Source: Bryobacteraceae bacterium
Lineage (GTDB): Bacteria > Acidobacteriota > Terriglobia > Bryobacterales > Bryobacteraceae
Reading direction: 5' to 3'
DNA: 6,588 nt
Assembly (NCBI GenBank): GCA_030039005.1
Contig: JASHQT010000485.1
Span: 1 to 6,588 of the forward strand
Every line of letters starts with the position of its first letter. Position 1 is the stretch's first letter. This document shows positions 1-6,241 of this stretch, in pieces. A model generated the notes under the pieces. The model worked only from the letters and a program-made list of their open reading frames with translations. It had not been told where the DNA came from and did no database searches. The position numbers and the translations under genes are program-made.

Positions 1-313
1 TGTCCATGGAGATGGCTGACGCCAGTACGCCCGCGCCGACATACGGCAGATCGGCGAGCTCCAGTAAACCTTGCACAGTTCCATCTTCACCAAATGTTCC
101 ATGCAAAACGGGGAACACGACGTCAACGCCCGGATTTCCGCCGGGTTCGGGCACGATGGGACGGGGGCTCCATCGGCCTTCCCTGGAAATCACGTAATGG
201 AGTACGTCGTAGCGCTCCGGGTCCATCGCTTCCATCACCGATTTCGCCGAGCGCAGCGAGATTTCGTGCTCGCCAGTGCGCCCTCCGTAGATTACCGCCA
301 CGCGCGTCTTCAT
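1..313 (-). CDS. ddl: D-alanine--D-alanine ligase, N-terminal part (cut by left edge)
   Basis: Cytoplasmic ATP-grasp ligase that joins two D-alanines for the peptidoglycan pentapeptide. Only the first 104 residues are in the window, covering the N-terminal substrate domain. Visible family signatures are the early glycine-rich strand ([13 protein letters not shown], residues 8-19), the [20 protein letters not shown] block (63-82) and [15 protein letters not shown] (90-104), where the family normally continues with Lys. E17 and H71 align with D-alanine-site residues of E. coli DdlB (Glu15, His63). The opening half resembles the DdlA type, but the linker between RWSP (47-50) and VDVVF (63-67) is roughly 40 residues shorter than I recall for E. 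coli DdlA. The ATG at 313-311 shares ATGA with the arginase stop, so the two are probably translationally coupled. The catalytic ATP-grasp domain lies outside, so D-Ala versus D-Lac specificity cannot be judged. Confidence 0.93.
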   Translation of the reverse strand, partial: MKTRVAVIYGGRTGEHEISLRSAKSVMEAMDPERYDVLHYVISREGRWSPRPIVPEPGGNPGVDVVFPVLHGTFGEDGTVQGLLELADLPYVGAGVLASAISMD

Positions 314-1224
314 AAAATTCGTTTCCCCATGGCCGACATCACCAGTTCTACCGCTAAAATGGCCGTCCGGTTCGCCTCGTCGATCACCGGGTTCACCTCC
401 ACCACTTCCATCGACGTCATGCGACCCGTATCGCCGAGCATCTCCATGGCCAAATGCGCTTCGCGATACGTGATGCCGCCCTGGACCGGCGTTCCCACGC
501 CCGGGGCTTCGCGCGGGTCGACAGCGTCCATATCGAGCGAGACGTGAAATCCGGCCGTTCCGGCGCTGGCGACACGGATCGCCTCCTCGAACACCGAGCG
601 CATGCCGCGCTCATCGATATCGCGCATCGTAAATGCATGAACCCCGGACCGCTGGACAATGTCGCGCTCGGTGCCGTCCACCGAGCGAATGCCCACCAGG
701 GCGACATTCGCGGGATCCACTTTCGGTGCGTATCCGAAGATCCTGGTCAGCTCTTCGGGGCCTTTGCCGATGCAACACGCCAGTGGCATGCCGTGTACGT
801 TGCCGCTAGGGCTGCTTTCGGGCGTGTTCATGTCGGTGTGAGCGTCAATCCAAATCAATCCCAACCGGTCGCCGCGCCGATGAAAGTGTTCCGACACCCC
901 CGAAACCGTCCCCACCGCGATGGAATGGTCGCCGCCTAGCACCAGCGGAAACTTGCCCGCTCCCAGCGCTTCCAGCACGATCTTAGCGACGTGTGTACAA
1001 GTTTCCGCAATCTGTGGCAAATATTTCGCGTGCGAGTGCACTTCCGTTTGGCTCTCCGGCTGGACCACCGGGACGTTGCCCAGATCTTCGACCTGATAAC
1101 CCAAGTCAGCCAGCCGCCCGTTGAGATTGGCCACGCGAACCGCCGACGGTCCCATATCGACACCGCGGCGTCCGGCGCCGAGGTCGAGCGGCGCGCCGAG
1201 GATTGCGATGTGCTTGGGGCTCAT
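310..1224 (-). CDS. rocF: Arginase (ureohydrolase family)
   Basis: Manganese enzyme that hydrolyses L-arginine to L-ornithine and urea in the cytoplasm. The 304-residue product has the full arginase set: GGDHS (97-101, ligand H100), DAHTD (127-131, ligands D127, H129 and D131), SLDMDAVDP (229-237, ligands D231 and D233), the substrate loop SPSGNVHG (138-145, with H144 matching the human His141 proton shuttle) and MEVVEVNP (272-279, E276 matching human Glu277). [10 protein letters not shown] favours arginase over agmatinase or formimidoylglutamase. I chose the ATG at 1224 because its product starts ([16 protein letters not shown]) at the usual place for bacterial arginases. An in-frame GTG at 1260 would add 12 non-family residues. 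Neither start has a clear Shine-Dalgarno. The gene follows asnS by 39 bases and overlaps ddl by 4. No urease or ornithine-using enzyme is visible nearby. Confidence 0.95.
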   Translation of the reverse strand: MSPKHIAILGAPLDLGAGRRGVDMGPSAVRVANLNGRLADLGYQVEDLGNVPVVQPESQTEVHSHAKYLPQIAETCTHVAKIVLEALGAGKFPLVLGGDHSIAVGTVSGVSEHFHRRGDRLGLIWIDAHTDMNTPESSPSGNVHGMPLACCIGKGPEELTRIFGYAPKVDPANVALVGIRSVDGTERDIVQRSGVHAFTMRDIDERGMRSVFEEAIRVASAGTAGFHVSLDMDAVDPREAPGVGTPVQGGITYREAHLAMEMLGDTGRMTSMEVVEVNPVIDEANRTAILAVELVMSAMGKRIL

Positions 1225-1263
1225 ATCAAGGGCGTGCACACGAGTGTGAACGCTACACACATC

Positions 1264-2574
1264 CTATGGCCGCGTGCGATAGAGCATGCGTGGAAACGCG
1301 ATAGTCTCGCGAATATGCTCCAGCCCGCACATCCAGGCCACGAAGCGCTCGATGCCCATGCCGAAACCGGCGTGCGGAACGCTGCCGAACTTGCGCAGGT
1401 CGATGTACCAGTCGAAGGCTTCGCGCGGGAGATGGTGATCGTCGATGCGCTTCAGGAGCAGATTGAGATCGGAGATGCGCTGACCGCCGCCGATGATCTC
1501 GCCGTAGCCTTCCGGCGCGATGAAATCGACGCCCAAGGCCAGTTCGGGACGCTCGGGGTCGGGCTCGAAATAGAAAGCCTTGATCTCGCTCGGAAACTTA
1601 TCGACGATGAGCGGCCGGTCCAGACCTTCCGTGATGAGCGTCTCATCCGTATTGCCGAAATCGCCGCCCCACTGGATCTCGCTGCCCTTCTTTTCGAGCG
1701 CGACCACGGCGTCGTCGTAGCTCATGCGCGGGAAGGGCGACTGCACGGTTTCTAGCTTGCTGGTATCGCGCTCCAGATCGTGCAGTTCGTTGCGCCGGTT
1801 TTCCAGCACGCGCCCCACCACGTACACCACCAGCTCTTCGCCCACGCGCTTGACGTCCTCGAGCGTCGCGTAGGCCATCTCTGGCTCCACCATCCAGAAC
1901 TCGGTGAGATGGCGGCGCGTTTTCGATTTCTCGGCCCGAAACGTCGGCCCGAAACAGTAGACCTTGCCGAAGGCCATCGCGTCGGCTTCGTTGTAAAGCT
2001 GGCCGGATTGCGTCAGGTAGGCTTTTTCGTCTTCGAAGTAGTTCACCTCGAAAAGCGTCGAAGTGCCTTCGCAGGCCGAGGGCGTGAAAATCGGCGTGTC
2101 CACCAGCGTGAAGCCGTGATCATCGAAATAATCGCGCACCGCGCGGATCACCTCGTGCCGCACCCGAATGGCCGCGTGCTGGCGCTTGCTGCGCAGCCAG
2201 AGATGGCGATGGTCCATCAGGAAATCCACGCCGTGCTCTTTGGGCGTAATGGGATAGGGATCGGATTCCGGGATGCGCTGCAGCACCTCGGCGCCTTCCA
2301 CGTCCATCTCGTAGCCGCCAGGAGCGCGTTGTTCGGCGCGCAGCTTGCCTCGCACGATGAGCGACGATTCCTGCGTCAGGTTTTTCAGCGCTTCAAACGT
2401 GGGTTCGTCCAGATTGGCCTTCACGGCCACGGCCTGGATGGTTCCCGTGCCGTCGCGCACCAGGGGGAAGACGATTTTTCCGGACTTACGCAAGTTGTAG
2501 AGCCAGCCCGCGATCTCTACCGGCTCGCCCTCGTGCTGGGCGGCGTCTTCAATACGAATGCGGGTATAGGGCAT
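1264..2574 (-). CDS. asnS: Asparaginyl-tRNA synthetase (class IIb)
   Basis: Charges tRNA-Asn with asparagine in the cytoplasm. The 436-residue product has an N-terminal OB-fold anticodon-binding domain (about 17-100, with [14 protein letters not shown] near its start) followed by the class II catalytic core. Motif 2 is [21 protein letters not shown] (212-232); the [14 protein letters not shown] form is typical of AsnRS rather than AspRS. GGGQRI lies at 362-367 and motif 3 GFGMGIERF at 403-411, ending in [10 protein letters not shown]. The length fits the compact AsnRS of Bacillus-like type (about 430) more than the longer E. coli enzyme (466). The ATG at 2574 starts right at the OB fold; the open frame upstream has no family sequence and lies over the end of the preceding gene. 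The start shares one base with the preceding stop (TGATG), implying coupling. Its Shine-Dalgarno is weak. Confidence 0.96.
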   Translation of the reverse strand: MPYTRIRIEDAAQHEGEPVEIAGWLYNLRKSGKIVFPLVRDGTGTIQAVAVKANLDEPTFEALKNLTQESSLIVRGKLRAEQRAPGGYEMDVEGAEVLQRIPESDPYPITPKEHGVDFLMDHRHLWLRSKRQHAAIRVRHEVIRAVRDYFDDHGFTLVDTPIFTPSACEGTSTLFEVNYFEDEKAYLTQSGQLYNEADAMAFGKVYCFGPTFRAEKSKTRRHLTEFWMVEPEMAYATLEDVKRVGEELVVYVVGRVLENRRNELHDLERDTSKLETVQSPFPRMSYDDAVVALEKKGSEIQWGGDFGNTDETLITEGLDRPLIVDKFPSEIKAFYFEPDPERPELALGVDFIAPEGYGEIIGGGQRISDLNLLLKRIDDHHLPREAFDWYIDLRKFGSVPHAGFGMGIERFVAWMCGLEHIRETIAFPRMLYRTRP

Positions 2575-3410
2575 CAAACGGTCTCTAGTTTTGCAAAAAT
2601 CTGTTTGACGATCTCGAACGATTGCGGCAGCGGGAACTCGGGGTAGTCGCGCAACTCGAGCAGCAGCGGATACTGTCCGGGCGCCGAGCGCAGCAGCCGC
2701 ATCGTCGCGCTCCAATCGATGGTCCCGCCCTGTGACTGGAACGGCCACAAATGGCTGTCGTCGGCGCCGCCGTTATCGTGCAGATGCGTGGAGCGGATGC
2801 GGTCCTTCAGGGTCTCGAACGCAGCGGCCACGCCTTCGTTCATGTGGGCGTGTCCAACGTCCAGGCAGAAGTTTAACTTCAGATGCGTCTGTTCGAGGAA
2901 CTGCATCAGGCGCTGGGCGCTCGAAAGGCCGTTGGGCGTGTTCTCGAGCAGCACCTCCACGCCGCGCGCCTTGGCGAATAAATGGATCTCCTCGAGCGCC
3001 GTGAACGCGGCTTCCACCTTACGCTCGTCGTATTCCTCGTCATGCACGCCGATGTGCTGGATCAAATAACGGAACGGAATCACTTCGGAAATATCCAGGG
3101 CGCGCTTGATCTCGTCCAGCATCTCCAGGCGCTTCGACTTTACCGGCTCCGTGATATTGATATGCGAATTCGGCCCCGACCTGCCCCACATGTCGTCGCT
3201 GTACATGGGGGAATGCAGCGAATACAGGGTTAGCTCGGAATCGCGAAACCAATGTCCGAGCTCATTGATTTGGGCGCGGTCGCGGTAGTCGAGATGCTGG
3301 CGCGCGCAGAAAATCTCCACCGCCGGAATCCCGGCTTGCCAAACGCGATCGAGCCAGACGGTGGTCAGGCGATGATTCACCAGCAGGTGCGTGGAGAGAA
3401 CGTGATCCAT
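2574..3410 (-). CDS. Sugar-phosphate isomerase/epimerase-type TIM barrel protein
   Basis: Product of 278 residues in the xylose-isomerase-like / AP-endonuclease-2 barrel superfamily (PF01261, COG1082). The expected metal-site positions are present at strand ends: VLLENTP (E156), CLDVGHAH (D184, H187, H189), STHLHDN (H209, H211) and LLLELRD (E252), with further histidines at LHSP (H66) and QHIGVH (H120, H123 nearby). The family usually isomerises or epimerises sugars or keto-sugars with a divalent metal, but the substrate here cannot be read from sequence. There is no signal peptide, so it is probably cytoplasmic. I chose the ATG at 3410 over the upstream in-frame start because the extra 18 residues are arginine-rich and lie over the ggt 3' end, and because AAGGA (3420-3416) lies 5 bases before this ATG. 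It shares TGATG junctions with both neighbours. A nuclease role (endonuclease IV-like) is less likely, since it lacks that family's fuller set of zinc ligands. Confidence 0.88.
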   Translation of the reverse strand: MDHVLSTHLLVNHRLTTVWLDRVWQAGIPAVEIFCARQHLDYRDRAQINELGHWFRDSELTLYSLHSPMYSDDMWGRSGPNSHINITEPVKSKRLEMLDEIKRALDISEVIPFRYLIQHIGVHDEEYDERKVEAAFTALEEIHLFAKARGVEVLLENTPNGLSSAQRLMQFLEQTHLKLNFCLDVGHAHMNEGVAAAFETLKDRIRSTHLHDNGGADDSHLWPFQSQGGTIDWSATMRLLRSAPGQYPLLLELRDYPEFPLPQSFEIVKQIFAKLETV

Positions 3411-5071
3411 CAGTATCCTTCGGCCCTTCCGTTGCCGCGGGGATCGGTGGCGCCTTCGAGCCATCCGTTATCCTCGGCGATCGCCTCCACGCGCGCCACC
3501 ACGGGCGATGCGCCGGCCATGGGCGCGACCGTGTGTCCCATCTGGCGCAGCAGGTTCACCGTGTCGGGCGAGACTCCTTTCTCGACATACAACACATCCG
3601 GCATCCACTGGTGGTGGAAGCGCGGCCAGTTCACCGCATCCTGCACGTTCATGTGGAAATCGATCACGTTGAGGAGCACCTGGAGGACGCCGCTGATAAT
3701 GCGCGGGCCACCGGGCGCTCCGAGCATCAGAAAAAGCTTATCGTTCCGAAGCACGATGGTGGGAGTCATGGAGGAAACCGGGCGTTTGCCGGGCACGATC
3801 GCGTTCGATTCGCCTTGTACCAAGTGGAACACATTCTCGACGCCGGGCTTGGCGGCGAAATCGTCCATCTCGTCGTTTAACAGGAATCCGAGTCCGGGCA
3901 CGGTGACGCCGCTGCCGTATCCATCGTTCAACGTGTAGGTCACCGCAACGGCGTTGCCTTCGCTATCGACGACGTTGAAGTGCGTGGTTTCGGTACCTTC
4001 GCGAATAGACAGGTTTCCGGGGCGGATTTGATCGCTGGGCGTCGCGTGCAGCGGATCGATGCTAGCGCGACGGCGCGCGATATATTGCGGGTCGAGCAAT
4101 TTGCTGATGGGCGTTTTGTAGAAATCGGGATCGCCGAAATACTCGCTGCGATCGGCGAAGAATCGGCGCATCGTCTCGGCGACATAGTGGATAGAGGCCG
4201 CCGACCCCGCGCCGGATTTTTCGTATCCCGAACCTCCCAGCATCCCGAGCATCTGAAGCAATCCTACGCCGCCGGCGCTGGGCGGGGGCGCGGTGATGAT
4301 GTCGTAGCCTTCGTAATGGCCGCGCAGAGGCTCGCGTTCCACCGCGCGATATTTCTTCAGATCTTCGAGCGTGATCAGGCCGCCGTTGGCCGCTTCAGCG
4401 GCGGCGAATTTATGGGCGGTAACACCGTCGTAGAAATCATGCGCCCCGCGGTCGCGAATGCGCCGCAGGGTCGCGGCAAGTTCCGGCTGTATGAAGTTCT
4501 CGCCGTAATGCGCGCTGAGGAAAATCCTCTTCGATTCCGGAAATTGGGACAAGAGCTTCGCGGAGTTCTCTAGCGAAGCATCCATGCGGTACGAAACCGG
4601 GAAGCCCGCGGCAGCCAACTTGATCGCCGGCTCCAGTACCTCGGCCCACGGCCTGCGCCCGTACTTGCGGTGCGCCAATTCCAGGCCCGCCACAGTCCCC
4701 GGGACGCCCGCGGCGCGCCATCCGGTGACGCTATCTTCAGTGACGTTGCCGGCCGAATCCAGGTACATGTTGCGCGTGGCCGCGAGCGGCGCTTTTTCGC
4801 GGAAATCGATAAACGTGGTTCGGCCGTCGGCGAAGCGCGCGAGCAGGAATCCCCCGCCGCCGATGTTACCGGCGAACGGATACGTCACCGCGAGCGCGAA
4901 TGCGATGGCCACAGCGGCGTCGATCGCGTTTCCTCCGGATTTGAGCACCCGCAGACCGGCGTCCGCTGCCAAGGGCTCCTGCGCGACTACCATGGCGTGC
5001 CTGGCATGCTCCGGCTGCGCCGCGAACAAGGACCAGCTCGCGAGCATCGCGCAGCCGATTTTCATTGGCAT
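3410..5071 (-). CDS. ggt: Gamma-glutamyltransferase precursor (glutathione hydrolase)
   Basis: N-terminal-nucleophile enzyme that cleaves or transfers gamma-glutamyl groups from glutathione and related peptides; it matures by self-cleavage into two subunits. The 553-residue product has SGGNAIDAAVA (45-55), NIGGGGFLL (69-77), substrate-binding R91 in DFREKAP, the autoprocessing/catalytic Thr362 in ETTHFNVVD, TYTLN (378-382), the lid-loop region NDEMDDFAAKPGVENVF (399-415), PVSSM (431-435), GAPGG (451-455) and PRFHHQW (483-489). All expected catalytic residues are present and the length is normal. A short hydrophobic N-terminus (MKIGCAMLASWSLFAA) looks like a signal peptide with cleavage near residues 18-23, suggesting a periplasmic location. 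Start may be ATG 5071 or 5065; neither has a good Shine-Dalgarno. This is the first gene of the leftward unit, divergent from the small membrane gene at 5155. Confidence 0.96.
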   Translation of the reverse strand: MPMKIGCAMLASWSLFAAQPEHARHAMVVAQEPLAADAGLRVLKSGGNAIDAAVAIAFALAVTYPFAGNIGGGGFLLARFADGRTTFIDFREKAPLAATRNMYLDSAGNVTEDSVTGWRAAGVPGTVAGLELAHRKYGRRPWAEVLEPAIKLAAAGFPVSYRMDASLENSAKLLSQFPESKRIFLSAHYGENFIQPELAATLRRIRDRGAHDFYDGVTAHKFAAAEAANGGLITLEDLKKYRAVEREPLRGHYEGYDIITAPPPSAGGVGLLQMLGMLGGSGYEKSGAGSAASIHYVAETMRRFFADRSEYFGDPDFYKTPISKLLDPQYIARRRASIDPLHATPSDQIRPGNLSIREGTETTHFNVVDSEGNAVAVTYTLNDGYGSGVTVPGLGFLLNDEMDDFAAKPGVENVFHLVQGESNAIVPGKRPVSSMTPTIVLRNDKLFLMLGAPGGPRIISGVLQVLLNVIDFHMNVQDAVNWPRFHHQWMPDVLYVEKGVSPDTVNLLRQMGHTVAPMAGASPVVARVEAIAEDNGWLEGATDPRGNGRAEGY

Positions 5072-5081
5072 CCGTACTTCG

Positions 5082-5111
5082 ATTCTACCGTGGAGCGATC
5101 CGTGACCCTAA
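5082..5111 (-). promoter_or_regulatory. Possible sigma70-like promoter for the ggt unit
   Basis: Read leftward, TAGAAT (5087-5082) is a good -10 match, with a poor -35 candidate TTAGGG (5111-5106) 18 bases upstream. It lies only about 10 bases before the first ggt ATG, so transcription from it would give an almost leaderless message, in keeping with the missing Shine-Dalgarno. The -35 is weak and a chance match is quite possible. Confidence 0.25.
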
Positions 5112-5143
5112 CCCTGCAGTTCGTTTTGTGGTAGCTTCGGACC

Positions 5144-5151
5144 GGAGGTGA
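5144..5151 (+). promoter_or_regulatory. Strong ribosome binding site of the small membrane protein gene
   Basis: GGAGGTGA is a near-perfect anti-16S match, and its GGAGG core lies 6 bases before the ATG at 5155. It is the best Shine-Dalgarno in the window, and it makes the otherwise unrecognised short gene credible and fixes its start. Confidence 0.85.
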
Positions 5152-5154
5152 GCC

Positions 5155-5478
5155 ATGGAGGACGATTCTCCGCGTCCACAAATTGACGCCTCGAAGCTGC
5201 CCGTTGGAGGCGAGATCGTTGGAGCGATCTTTGCTGTGGGAAGCATGCTGATTTTCATCATCGGCGTTCCGCTCTTGCGCTATGTATTTCCGGTCGCCAT
5301 TGTGCTGGGCTGCGCGATTGCGTTTGTTCTTCGGTTTAGCCGCCACGAAAAACCCGGCGAGCCGTGGCTTCTTGCCGCGACCGAAAATCAGCCAGAACCT
5401 CCGTCAGGGCAGAAACGCGACAAGGATCGAGAAGGCTCGACCAGAATCGAGTTCGTCCCGATGGCCGCTAATAGCTAG
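5155..5478 (+). CDS. Small two-helix membrane protein, unknown function
   Basis: I do not recognise a family for this 107-residue protein. It has an acidic, proline-containing N-terminus (MEDDSPRPQ), then two hydrophobic segments at about 18-40 (GGEIVGAIFAVGSMLIFIIG and onward) and 42-62 (YVFPVAIVLGCAIAFVL), joined by a very short turn containing R42. The roughly 45-residue hydrophilic tail is rich in charged residues and Pro (RFSRHEKPGEP, QKRDKDREGS). The RFSRHEK segment just after helix 2 suggests a cytoplasmic tail by the positive-inside rule, with both ends cytoplasmic. There are no catalytic motifs. A strong Shine-Dalgarno at 5144-5151 supports translation. It diverges from ggt (83-base gap) and its TAG stop overlaps the stop of the convergent DUF169 gene, so it appears monocistronic. 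Confidence 0.75.
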   Translation: MEDDSPRPQIDASKLPVGGEIVGAIFAVGSMLIFIIGVPLLRYVFPVAIVLGCAIAFVLRFSRHEKPGEPWLLAATENQPEPPSGQKRDKDREGSTRIEFVPMAANS

Positions 5479-5481
5479 GCC
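5463..5481. terminator. Small hairpin across two convergent stop codons
   Basis: GGCCGCT, loop AAT, AGC, a two-base TA bulge, then GGCC can fold into a stem of seven pairs covering the ends of both convergent genes. There is no T-run on either side, so it is not a standard intrinsic terminator. It might slow polymerase in both directions or simply be coincidence. Confidence 0.2.
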
Positions 5482-6185
5482 GTCGAAAGTTGGCTCTGAC
5501 GTCCGCGGTGGTATTCGGCCAGCGCGGCGTTGGCGGACGCGATGGTGCCCAATTCGTTCGCGACCGCTTCCAATGCGCGGCCGGGCAGAGCGGCGTACAG
5601 CTCGTCCTCGCCAATCCGCGTATACACCCGGTTGCCGATGCAGCCCGCGCTGGTGACCATACCGTGCGCAAGAGCCGCCGGAATCGCCATGCAAGTGGGG
5701 CGCGCGAGCAGCGGCAGCTTGGATACGGCACCCGCGCGAAGGGCTGCTTCTTCAAGCAGCATCAACTTGCCCGGCGCAAGCACGAACAACACGACGTCGG
5801 GTTCGATCGTGGTGTCGCCGAGCGGAGCGTACATGATCTTCTCCGGCGCCTCGGGTAGCACCGGAATCCCCGGCACTTCCTCCATTTTCAGGTAGCCCAA
5901 ACTGGTCATGGTTCCCAGAATAGACGGCAGCTCTTGCGCGCGATCTTCCGGCAATGCGATGTGGTGCGTGTACGAACCTACCGGGCAGTTGTAGTGATCC
6001 GAAGGGGCCGTGGAGAAGGTGCGGCCTTCGGCGGCTAATCGCCAGAAGCTGCAACCGGCTGGTTCGGAGCCGGAGAACTGCTCGGTCTTGGCGGGCGCTT
6101 GTTCACGGAAAGAGACAGCCACCGGCCGGCGGCCCAAATTGAGAACTCGTCGGAACTGATTTTCGAGCGCTTGATAGTCAGGCAT
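5475..6185 (-). CDS. DUF169-family protein with four conserved-looking cysteines
   Basis: Product of 236 residues that I assign to the DUF169 family (COG2043) from its motif pattern; function is not established. Visible blocks are RRPVAVSF (19-26), GCSFWRLAAEGRTF (44-57), DHYNCPVG (63-70), the central VVLFVLAPGKLMLL (131-144), RPTCMAIP (162-169) and SAGCIGNRVYT (179-189). Four cysteines (C45, C67, C165, C182) each lie in one of these blocks, with H64 near the second, which would suit a metal or iron-sulfur site; that is inference. No signal peptide or membrane helices, so probably cytoplasmic. I chose the ATG at 6185 because family-like sequence begins just after it; an in-frame TTG at 6230 would add 15 basic residues and run to within 12 bases of the divergent helicase ATG. 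The Shine-Dalgarno is weak (AAGAGA about 10 bases upstream). It diverges from the helicase and converges on the small membrane gene. Confidence 0.85.
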   Translation of the reverse strand: MPDYQALENQFRRVLNLGRRPVAVSFREQAPAKTEQFSGSEPAGCSFWRLAAEGRTFSTAPSDHYNCPVGSYTHHIALPEDRAQELPSILGTMTSLGYLKMEEVPGIPVLPEAPEKIMYAPLGDTTIEPDVVLFVLAPGKLMLLEEAALRAGAVSKLPLLARPTCMAIPAALAHGMVTSAGCIGNRVYTRIGEDELYAALPGRALEAVANELGTIASANAALAEYHRGRQSQLSTA

Positions 6186-6218
6186 GCGTTTGTGTCTCTT
6201 TATCTTTGCACTTATTGC

Positions 6219-6228
6219 GGCACGTGCC
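6219..6228. repeat. Perfect 10-base palindrome between divergent starts
   Basis: GGCACGTGCC is a perfect inverted repeat in the 56-base gap between the DUF169 ATG (6185) and the helicase ATG (6242). Its position would suit an operator for a dimeric regulator acting on one or both genes, but a single 10-base palindrome in GC-rich DNA can also arise by chance. It overlaps a possible alternative GTG start (6224) of the helicase. Confidence 0.35.
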
Positions 6229-6241
6229 AAAATCGAATGGG

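Noticed and set aside
991..1755. Plus-strand open frame (254 codons) spanning the arginase start and asnS 3' end
   Set aside because: It crosses the junction of two well-supported minus-strand genes and shows no domain or ribosome binding site; it is a codon-bias shadow.
1780..2646. Long plus-strand open frame (288 codons) opposite asnS
   Set aside because: The minus strand encodes an intact AsnRS with all class II motifs. The opposing product is rich in His, Arg and Val with no recognisable domain, as expected from antisense reading of GC-rich codons.
3252..4573. Plus-strand open frames opposite the TIM barrel gene and ggt
   Set aside because: They lie opposite complete, motif-rich genes and show no family features.
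5045..5071. Possible lipoprotein signal at Cys7 of the GGT precursor (KIGC)
   Set aside because: The cysteine follows too short an N-region and the residues before it do not form a proper lipobox; an ordinary short signal peptide fits better.
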